Shown here in pieces: positions 50,395 through 62,179 of a stretch of 64,000 bases of DNA. Position 1 is the first letter of the stretch, and each line of letters opens with the position of its first letter. The notes below the pieces were generated by a model. The model made no database searches. It was not told where the DNA came from and worked only from the letters and a program-made list of their open reading frames with translations. Source of the stretch: Desmodesmus armatus (lineage: Eukaryota > Chlorophyta > Chlorophyceae > Sphaeropleales > Scenedesmaceae). The stretch lies in assembly GCA_007449985.2 (NCBI GenBank), contig VIIQ02000051.1, positions 124,001-188,000 on the forward strand, written 5' to 3'. A program made the translations under genes and the position numbers.

Positions 50395-51620
50395 AGAGGG
50401 GGCGTGCATCATGGGTGGCTTGGGTTTGGGGTTTGTAACACACAGTTCATATTGGATTTGACGATGACGAGGTGCTGTTGCCAGGGCATTGTTTGCAGGT
50501 GTACATGCCTTGTCCTGCATACAACAGTATTACAGTGATGAAATATGGCAGGGCTGTGAGTTGTTGGCAGCTGCAATAGGCAGGAAACATATTGCGCCCA
50601 TTGCCGCTGCCAACAACTACTGTGCAGCCTTGCCAGTCCACATACTGGTGCTCCACCCCTGAAAGAAGCCATGATGTCAGGCCAGCCAAGCCAAGCATAC
50701 ACACGCAGGGCTAATAATATTCAAATGTATCTATTGGATGGTCTTGTACTCAGTGCAAGCGGCTTGATTACACAGAACAAGCAGCTCAATTGCCTGTGTG
50801 GCAGATTGGTAGCAGCCTGTGCAGGCTGCAGCTGGCAGCCACTGCTGCAGAACCTGCAATAACTCGCTTGAAGCAGCATGAAACACCATGAAGCACCATG
50901 ACCCCCGCCAGCCTGGCATCTGCACCACACAATTGGTCGTTTACATTTTTGCTTGGGCCCGTTGTGACTCACCATGACACAACAGCCTGGAGCACCCGCC
51001 GAGCACAACCCTGCTGGATGCAGTCAGCAGCTATGTACCCAGCAGGCATGCTGAGTGCACATCAGTGTGTTTAGCAAAGGTAGGTACAGCCAAGACAGCT
51101 TCACTACAGCCTGCTGACTCACTGCCGGTCCCTTCCTGCACCTCAACTTGAGCATCAGGACGTAGCCTTTTGTCCCTGTTGACGCACACCCCTGATTCCA
51201 GCGCTTTCAACGGACCCACCTACATTGCACAGAGCATGAGTCATGACCATGAGTCATGATCGTCAAACCCTACAACCCGGACCGGTTGTAACAACCGCAC
51301 CCCTGCCTCCACGTCGATTTATGCCTCTAGCCGATATGCTGCTGGAAGCCGCGAACGGGTGCAGATCTCATTTTCTCTGGTCCACAACTACACATTGACA
51401 AAAACCTTTTGACTGATGGTCAGATCCTGATTACATAATGCATATGCCGTGCCTTGCCTTCTCTGCCAGGTTGCCCAAACCAGCAGCCATGATAGAGTGA
51501 CTCACATATGGGAATGCTGGTGACTCATGTCTTGCATCAGCCGGTTGGCCCCGTTGTGTTTGCTTCAATACTTTGTGTGGCTAGCTGCATCCTGGAATCG
51601 CATGAGCTGGTGCATCGACC
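50395..51620. other. CHLI 3' UTR and intergenic region
   Basis: A TGTAA lies shortly after the CHLI stop. The rest shows no exon chain. A possible acceptor-like cattgcacag near 51229 has no partner exon that I can support. Confidence 0.45.
50434..50438 (+). terminator. Putative poly(A) signal (TGTAA) of CHLI
   Basis: The motif lies in ggggtttgtaacacac, 40 bases after the CHLI stop codon, a short but plausible distance. Confidence 0.55.
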
Positions 51621-52865
51621 ATGCGCATGGATGTTGGCCCTATGGTCCCAGCAGCCGTCACCAGGTGGCAATGTGGCCACGTGGCCTGTGCAAATGCACT
51701 GTACACTAACTCAAGCTCCCCTTCACCCTGTTGCTGTCCAGGCTGCAAGGGGACGGGTGTGTTCCTGCCACCCAGTGTTCTCGCAATCATGCACAAGCAG
51801 CGCCAGCCTGGCAACAGCCCCACCAAGCCCGGCAACCGCAGTGCCCAGCCTGAGCCTTGCGGCAGCAGCAGCAGCTTAACATGCAGCACCTCCAGCGCTG
51901 GAGCAGCTGTGACCTCTCCTGTGCCATGCTTTGGCACCTGCACGTCTCCTTGTGCAACAGCAGAGGCCCAGCTCGGAGGGTTTGGCGCCCCTGCCACCCC
52001 AGTGCCTCAGCCGTACTGGCACATGCAGCACGGCGCCAGCACAGCCAGCGCCATGCAACCCCAAAGCAGCACAGGTGTCAGTGTCGCTGACGCTGTTGTC
52101 CAGCCAGTGCTACCACAGCAGGCCCAGCTGCTGCGGGGCTCATCTTCAACTGGAGGCTTCGTTCCCCGGCAGCAGTTTGGTGTGTTCACCACTGCTGCGC
52201 CCAGCACCAGCCCAGTTCCCGACGTCTTCCTGCCACAGCTGTCAGCCGGCGGCAGTATGCTTGCACCCCTCAGCAGCACATCTCAACCGCAGCAGCCTCA
52301 GCCTGAGGTGCAGCAGCTGATGCTGGCCGGCCTGTCTGCAGCACCCTCAGTGCTGCCAGTGGTCTCAGAGGGCCTGCAGATGCAGACGGCAGACGGCCTC
52401 AGCAACGCCCTGCTGCTGTCACAGCTGCAGATGCAGACCCCTGCCAGCATGCCATTCGCTGACAGCAGCAGCAGCAGCTGCGTGATGGGTCTTGATCTCA
52501 CAGCAGAGGCCGTGGTTCCAGACCAGGGGCCTCTGCTGCTGGACAATGACCTGCTGCAGCTGCAGCTGCAGTTGCAGCTGTCGCAGGTGTCACTTGGCAA
52601 CGCATTGCCACTGGGAACAGCCGCCAGCAAGACCCCGGCAGCAAGCGAGTACTCCTACATGATCCCTGGCCAGGATGAGTGGTCCACTGAGAATCAGCTG
52701 GCAGAAGTGGCCGCTGCACTTGCTGCACAGATGCAAGCATTGTTTGCCGTACGCAGAGAGATCAACATGCGGCGCTGCATGTCAGCACTCATGGGAGCAA
52801 ATCTGGCTGGGATGCCGGCGTGCAGCAACATCATGTGGCCTGTGAGTGGTGACAGCTTCTGTTGA
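51621..52865 (+). CDS. Hypothetical Gln/Ser/Ala-rich protein with a GTGVFLP motif
   Basis: A frame of 414 codons runs from ATG 51621 to TGA 52865. The first 40 codons may be intron: a good acceptor (gttgctgtccag) lies just before 51742, where the sequence GCKGTGVFLPPSVLAIMHKQ starts. GTGVFLP resembles a short motif I remember from uncharacterised land-plant proteins, but I cannot verify this. The middle is low complexity (Ser, Ala, Gln, Pro) with alternating Gln/Leu (LLQLQLQLQLSQVSLG). The C-terminal part has a predicted helix (ENQLAEVAAALAAQMQALF) and a conserved-looking end (EINMRRCMSALMGANLAGM). A strong donor (gtgagt) at about 52842 suggests that the last codons may be intron and that more exons follow. 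Likely soluble, possibly nucleic-acid-associated; function unknown. Confidence 0.55.
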   Translation: MRMDVGPMVPAAVTRWQCGHVACANALYTNSSSPSPCCCPGCKGTGVFLPPSVLAIMHKQRQPGNSPTKPGNRSAQPEPCGSSSSLTCSTSSAGAAVTSPVPCFGTCTSPCATAEAQLGGFGAPATPVPQPYWHMQHGASTASAMQPQSSTGVSVADAVVQPVLPQQAQLLRGSSSTGGFVPRQQFGVFTTAAPSTSPVPDVFLPQLSAGGSMLAPLSSTSQPQQPQPEVQQLMLAGLSAAPSVLPVVSEGLQMQTADGLSNALLLSQLQMQTPASMPFADSSSSSCVMGLDLTAEAVVPDQGPLLLDNDLLQLQLQLQLSQVSLGNALPLGTAASKTPAASEYSYMIPGQDEWSTENQLAEVAAALAAQMQALFAVRREINMRRCMSALMGANLAGMPACSNIMWPVSGDSFC

Positions 52866-54777
52866 CGGCATGTGGGAGCGAGTTTGGCGGCATCGTGCAA
52901 GGTGCCTGAGATGTTTGAGTGGGGAAGTGACTTGCTGGAAGGCAAGACCCTTGGTTTGGTCCTGTTGACGGCGCTGACGTTCAAAGGACTTGTAGGGCTT
53001 GGCCGGCTCACTGAGGATGCTTAAGGCCCTAGGCGCTGTCACTTTTTTCTTGAGCTGTTGGAAAGCAGCTGGAGTAATTTTTTCATTGGCAGCAAGCATG
53101 CCTTCGTACCTGGGAGTGACCCACGTAAGCCTCAAGTTGCTGCCTGCAAGGACTGCATCTCTTGAGCGCATGCCGCTTGCTGTCCACCTGATAACATAGC
53201 GGCTGCTGTCATTGCCGTGGTGGAGTATGTGTTGCTTCAACACTAGTGTATGTGTACTGTCACAGTACTATCACAGTACTGTCACTCAGGCTCATTCGCC
53301 CCTTCGCTTACTTTTGGTGCGCTAGTGGTCTATCGTGACCGCTGTTGCGTTCTATGGGGTGCATGTTATGGTATTGTTTGTGCTCCGTTCTTGCTGTCTC
53401 AGCGCCTCAGTGTGCTGCAGGGTGCCGCATGATGCATCACCCGTGCCGGCTGCTGATTATGTGGTTGCCTCTCACGGTGGCGGTTCCAACGTGTGACCAG
53501 CTCACTCTCATCATGCAAGGCATAACTGGCCATCACTGTCTGTCATCCCTCGGTCTGTTGTCGCCCTTTTGGTGCCTCACTGGGCTCCACTGTTCCTGAT
53601 GTTGCACCTGTCAGGCCTCCTCACGCTGCAGCAACTGCAGCGCACTGCACTAGAGCTTCAGTTGCGCCTGGGTGAGATTTGTGGGACATGGATTGCCCTC
53701 GAGCATCTGCTCGATGCGTGTCACACGTTGCTGAAGCTGTGTCGATAAAACACGGACTGCACCGCCAGTCACTAGCAAGGGTTAGCGTCATCATGAGTGT
53801 ATGACACTCTCCCGCAATCACTCTTGGGTGCTTGGGCGTGCTGCTGTGTTCTGCTTACCCTCATAAAAAGTCGGCTTGACTCTTGGCTACCACCCACTGT
53901 GTCCCCACAGGCGCAGCCCTGTTGTTTCTGCCACCGGTACTTGTTTTGCATTGCCCACTGATTGTTGCTGGCCGGCACCGTGCCTCAGTGACTGTTCTTG
54001 ATGCCGATGTATCATGGGCTTGTGACCACTCGTCACTGACTTGAGCAGTGGTTTCCTTCCTGCATAACTTGTATCTCCTGTTTCGTCTTCTGCATTTGTT
54101 TGTGCACATGTCTCTTCTTGCCTGACTAATTGTGTTGGTGCAATTTTGCCTTTCCACAGCTTCCAGGCTCAGCCGGTTGGCCATGAACATGGCCGTTGTA
54201 TAATGAGATAAATGATCATCGTTGTGTGAATTCTTGCTAAGCTGGTGATGCAGAGGGCTATGGGCACGCTGTGCTGTAGCACAATATTGGCACAGCTCAG
54301 GAGCCAAGCACAGGGCAGCAAGGCACAGTAGTGCTGCCCATGAATAGTAGTGATATGCCTTCAGTCGTGTTTCCTTACGCTGCAGATAATTCTGGTGAAT
54401 GTATGAAGGCAGGAACAAGGTCTGACTGGCGGTCAAATTACATGCATGACACATCTGCAGAAACACGGCAAATTCAACTGTAAACGACGCATGATTGAAG
54501 AATAGTCCTGCGCCTCTATTGTTCTTTCGCGTTGACCTGTACAGTCCAGATCAAAGATATCACCTGACCAGCCTGTCTCGCCCACATTATCCTGGCAGCA
54601 TAAACAGACGACAAAGGTCTTTTTTGGTACAAGAGTACAAGCGTGTGACCAAGTTAGCCAGTCAGCGCTACAGCCAGGCAGGGCAACAACAGCAGCAGTA
54701 GCAGCAGACAGACACCCTTGGGCTGCTGGAACAGCACCAGCAGCAGCTGCAGCTGCTGCTGAACAGGCGAGGCATCG
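52866..54777. other. Region between the GTGVFLP gene and CFIm25, possible exons on either strand
   Basis: It probably holds the 3' part of the preceding gene and the 5' UTR and promoter of CFIm25; the last 120 bases are CAG-rich leader-like sequence. On the minus strand, 53200-52930 reads YVIRWTASGMRSRDAVLAGS and onwards without stop, and 53770-53650 reads LQQRVTRIEQMLEGNPCP to a TAG. On the plus strand, about 53617-53670 reads LLTLQQLQRTALELQLRL. I cannot join any of these into a supported gene. Confidence 0.35.
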
Positions 54778-57731
<2,954 letters not shown>

Positions 57732-57864
57732 CGCTGCGCGCCGTTGCCAGTGCGCCCTACGTCTCTAAAGTTGGCCCGGATGTTCACATGTATGTTGGAC
57801 ATCGGCTGGACATCGCCCGATGTTAGCAGCTGGAGAGCCGCCGATTTCCAGCCGATGGCGAACC

Positions 57865-57900
57865 CCGGCGATGTTCGACATCGATGTCCAACATCGCCGG
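57865..57900. repeat. 36-bp near-perfect palindrome in an ACATCG/CGATGT-rich cluster
   Basis: The sequence begins ccggcgatgtt, has acatcgatgt at its centre and ends aacatcgccgg. Only one base pair of the 18 does not match. Nearby (57780-57960) the words gatgt, acatcg and gtcgaac recur in both orientations, including acatcgcccgatgt near 57815. Confidence 0.9.
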
Positions 57901-57991
57901 ATGTCGAACTAGGTGGATATCCATGTTGTACCTTGGGCAGATGTCTAACACTAGTAGGGCCTGTCCTGCGACCCCCATGCAGACGTGTATA

Positions 57992-57996
57992 TGTAA
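57992..57996 (+). terminator. Putative poly(A) signal (TGTAA) of CFIm25
   Basis: The motif lies in tgtatatgtaacgtc, about 260 bases after the stop codon and downstream of the palindrome cluster. If used, the palindromes are part of the 3' UTR. Confidence 0.4.
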
Positions 57997-60166
57997 CGTC
58001 ACTCCTTGCATACACACGGCTGCTGCTGATGCGGCTAGCATCCATGGTACGTCACTAGGCGTATGTTGTGGTGCGTGCAAGTGCCAGAAGGCAGCCGCGC
58101 TGCTTCGTAACACAGTGTATGCTAGCCACAGCAGCTGTTACCTGCAGCTGTCAGCGACACCCTTGGCGGGAGTGCTGCAGCGCCTGGAATGGCTCACTGT
58201 TGGTTGAAAGGGAGGGCTAGCAGCCGCAGCTGGCTGCATCTCGGTATCTCTGCAGGGAATCAAGACTGTATGCCGCCCGTGCAGCCTTGGCGGCACCTTG
58301 TGCTGTCAATTGACAGATGTTGCAACAGCTGGGTGTATGGGATGGTGCGTGGGTAGCTGTCGTCACAGCGCTGTTGTATTGTTGTTGGATGACAGCCAGT
58401 GTGTAAGAAGTCACGCTCACAGTCAGACGGTATGTAATAAATGGCGTGAACACGCTCACAACTGAAATGTTCTGGGATGCTCTCTCAATGCTTCCCCAGT
58501 GCTCGACACCCCACATCCCACCAGGGGGCGCGGGGTGGATGTTGATCACTTACAGCATGCTCACGTGGCACATGCATCAGTTGGGTGCATCAGCTTGGGT
58601 GCATCTGCTTGAATATGGTCAACAAGAGAGGCCAAGGTTGCTGATGCGGTGCCAGTGCTGCTGAGGGCCGGGGCAGCACAGCTACGTTGGAGGGGTGTGT
58701 GCGAGACAACCGCAGTTGCAAGTTTGTCTGTGACACGGCACCGTGAAATTGGCCATGCAGCAGCCATCCCCTTGTGGAATGCGTGCCAGCGTTTGAGTGG
58801 GAGGGGGGGGGGACACTCGGTGACCTGCCAGGCTTGTCTAGACAACTGGTGATTGTCGCCGGATATCTAGACTAGCACCAGATCTCTGATGCTCGCGGGC
58901 TGTCCGTATGCAGTGCTGATACGGATGTGCCTATACGGATGTGCCTATAAGACTTGCAGCACTCCATAAACTTGACAGTAGCAGGTTCAGGCAACAGAGT
59001 CATGGCAATGTCGGAGGTGACAAGGTCGGGAGGTGTCCAACAGCCAGTGCACATGCAGCATTGTACTGTGAGGTTGCTTTGTTAGGCTTTCGTTGCCTGG
59101 GGTGGCGGTGGGGGGACCCAGTGCTAGTTACATTGTGTTCTGTGTTCCTATCTTTGTGTGTTCCCAGTGTCTCCGCAGGAAATCTTGCTACCTCCCCGGT
59201 TCCGGGCACTGTCTCACAGTGCACATGCAGCAGAGGCTGTCTTATCAGCTGTTGTTGCTTTAGGTGCCAATGAATCAAGCGCGGAGCTATGATGAAGTGT
59301 GTCACTCATCGTCCCTGCCACTTGTGCTGTTGCTATCGATTGATAGCAGTGCGGGGTGGTCCTATACCCATACCCATAAGTGTGTAATGTAAGGGTTGTA
59401 TTTAATATATGGGCCTAGTGCCAACCACTGCTTCATACTGGTCATGCCCTTTCCAGACTGACAGGTTCCTAACGGTGTAACAAGAACTACTTGTCTTGAT
59501 CTTTGTCGGAATACTGCATGGGTGCGGGTGAGGGTACAGCGTAAATTTGAAGCTGATACACCCTGTTCGTCTGAGGGGGGAGCAAGGAAATGTGTTTTGC
59601 AGCAGCACAGGGGGGTATTGCAACGACCTCGTAAGAGGAAGTTGCTTAGGAGGCGTATAGGCTCCCCCCTCCCCCCCGCAGGGGGGAGGGGCAGGTCAAT
59701 ACGGGGTAGGAAACGGCCGTCAGCAGGCCAGCTGTGGTTCATGCCATTGTTGATATGTTGACAAACATCAAAACGCTTTGCTATTACGGCTGCGTGGCTT
59801 GCAGCGCTAGATTGAACTTGAACCCAGCAGCTCCGAGGGGCAAACGCCAATCAATGTTACATTCAGCGATACAATTTGTCCTTTATCTTGTTTCAGCTCT
59901 CCGTGAAACCTGAGCGGGGCTAGTTGCTTGTCAATAGAAACACCGATATATCTCTGCAGCCACTGTCTGTTTCGTCATGGGGCCGCCTAATTAAGGTGTG
60001 CAGCTATGGGCGGCAGGCGTTGGTAACATTTGCGTGTGTGTTCGTGTACATGGGGGCAGCGACAGTTGCTGGTCCCCGAACAGGTGACTAACCTGCAGGT
60101 GCCAGCAGCTGCAAACGCGTAGTCTCAAGCATTGATTTGACAGTTCCATATTGCTGTCGGATACGT

Positions 60167-60204
60167 GTGTCATGCATGACACCCATGCGGAGTGCACTCC
60201 GCAT
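60167..60204. repeat. Two adjacent perfect palindromes (16 and 20 bp)
   Basis: gtgtcatgcatgacac (60167-60182) and atgcggagtgcactccgcat (60185-60204) are each identical to their own reverse complement and are separated by two C. Confidence 0.95.
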
Positions 60205-60800
60205 GTCACCGCGATCACTGCATCATGAGGTCATCTGCTCCTAAGGAAGCCAGACGACCTGACAGCTGCAACTGAGACATCTGGAATCAGTGCCGCATCG
60301 ATGCAACACAGCCAGCGTAGGCAGCATGCGGCAGCCTGCCTACAGACAACTGTTGCCCATGCAGCAGCATGCTTGGTGTGAGTGCGTTGCTGCATACCTG
60401 TGCACGTTAAACGTTGCTGCACCATCAAGAGCACTCAGCGACAGGGACACCAGCAGCAGCAGCAACAAGCACACTCGGAAGACAGCGATAGCAGGACCGT
60501 TGTATACAGGCCCCCTGAGGGGGGGTCCCAGGGGGGGGGGGAGCGCAGCCACCCCCCTGGGCAGTTTAACGTCGCTGCATCACTACCGGTGTGCCACATA
60601 CCCATAAAAAGCCGAGGTCGTTGCAGTACTGACGCCAGCCGGGCGTTAGACGTTCTATAGCAACTAGCTGCTCTGCCAGAATGGGTGCTGGAGGGGGGAG
60701 GGGGTGAGCGAGGAGCAGTTTGGCTGGGGTCCCGCACACCCCCCCCTGAAGGGGGGGGGGGAGCAAGCTGTCAAAGTGGTGTAACAGGGCGTCGTTGATG

Positions 60801-60832
60801 ACTGTTACTGTTACTGTTACTGTTACTGTTAC
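60801..60832. repeat. ACTGTT hexanucleotide array
   Basis: Five units of actgtt in tandem. This is not a plant or algal telomere repeat. Confidence 0.9.
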
Positions 60833-61226
60833 ATGGTTCATGGTTGATGACACGTCCACTGCTGGCCAGCATACTTGCCCGACGGCACAGCCAAGAGCCC
60901 AGACAAATGCTGCACCTTCAACTGCAGGTAGCGAGGATGATCCTCCCTGATTATCGCTGGTATATACTTTTCTATAAGAACGGGGGCTTGTTCAACAAAG
61001 AATTCCAAGTATTGATATGTTTTTCGCCAACTCAAGGGGGGGGGGGGGGGGAGCGGTTTTGTGTTCAGCCCAAGGGGCTACCCCCCGGGAGCAAAACGGC
61101 ATGCACGTAGGAACTACTTAGCACCCCCGGGGAAGCGGTTTTCTTTGAGACAAACGAACAGGGTGTATCAGCTTCAAAAAAAGCGCTACCCTGACTGTTG
61201 TTCACCATTAGTCAGTGGCCATGGTA

Positions 61227-61509
61227 AGGGGTCCACCACAAACCTAAGACCAGGGGGGGGGGGACGCCAAATATGCTTCAACCCTCCCCCTGTGTCAATT
61301 TTAGGCTGTTTGGCGCACAAACCCCTCCCCCCGTGTCGGTTTTAGGCTGTTGTTAGGTACTGCTGCTCCCCCCTTGGGACAGGTCGCTGCACCCCCCCCC
61401 CTCCGAAAAATAGGCTCGGTCTCCGATTGACCCCTCCCCCCGTCCGAAGAATAGGCTGTGCGTCCCGCCCCCCCCCCCCCCTGGTCTTACGTTTGTGGTG
61501 GACCCCTAA
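61227..61509. mobile_element. MITE-like or foldback element with about 37-bp terminal inverted repeats
   Basis: The left end (aggggtccaccacaaaccta then agaccag and a G-run) and the right end (a C-run, ctggtctta, cgtttgtggtggacccct) are inverted copies with one mismatch outside the homopolymers. Inside, a unit like cccctccccccgtgtcggtt followed by ttaggctgt recurs three to four times. No coding sequence is present and I cannot call a target-site duplication. The class is inferred only from structure. Confidence 0.55.
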
Positions 61510-62179
61510 GGTGACGTCACCACTGGTACCTGTGCGTGTGCCTGCTCGTCAACACCGCCATCGCTCACGAATTACTTTTCGTGTGTGGTTCAAAGATTAC
61601 TCTGGGCGTGGTGTCTCCTTCTCCAGCTGATATTTTTCGCCTTGGGGGGTTTTGTGCGAGGATTTGTGACGGATTTGGTTCACATTCGGGTGGGGATTGT
61701 GTGGCAAGCAGGGGTCCTCCGAGTGCTGGATCGCGTTTCTAGGTCCAATCGAAATCGCATCGACGACGTTACGCCCTACAACGGAGGCAACACGAGGCAT
61801 AGTCATAGCTGCTTCTTAATCGTAGGAGGCTCATCTAGAGGCTGAGGGGCGCTCAACAGCCCCAATCAAGCTGCTGGGAATTCCGTTTGAAGCCTTGGGC
61901 TGCGCACAGTGGGAGGAGGTCCCTGGGCAGTGCGTTGCAGTGACAGCCACAAATCTGCTGACATGTGCAAAGAGAACGCGTGCAAGCTCTTCCTGGAGTT
62001 AGCGGATGATTTTGAAAAGATGGAAGTGGCGCAAGACCTGCTTGCTGAGGTGCGGGGGCAAGCTGCACGCTCGTCATCATGGTCGGTTTCACTTTCAGTC
62101 AAGGATGTCCAGAGTAATTGGCCCGTACACATCTGAGATGTGTAGTGTACCCTTTATCATGCGCATTCCTTGGGCAGCG

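Larger units (their letters stand above)
59546..61178. repeat. 25-bp inverted arms flanking a G-rich segment
   Basis: Bases 59546-59570 (tttgaagctgatacaccctg then ttcgt) are the exact reverse complement of 61154-61178. About 1.6 kb lies between the arms. Outside the 25 bases the match stops. Confidence 0.8.
57732..62179. other. Repeat-rich region with palindromes and poly-G/poly-C tracts, no gene called
   Basis: The left part holds the CFIm25 3' UTR. The rest has palindromic sequence (57770-57960, 60167-60204), a C/G hairpin (59665-59691), many runs of eight or more G or C (near 58802, 60518-60541, 60740-60770, 61036-61052, 61253-61263, 61391-61400, 61468-61481), a TGTTAC array and a foldback element. 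A minus-strand frame ending at 60838 and a plus-strand segment 61961-62050 (ACKLFLELADDFEKMEVAQD) look protein-like, but I cannot join them to a gene. Confidence 0.5.

Noticed and set aside
60801..60832. ACTGTT array as an internal telomere repeat
   Set aside because: It does not match the TTTAGGG-, TTTTAGGG- or TTAGGG-type repeats known from plants and algae.
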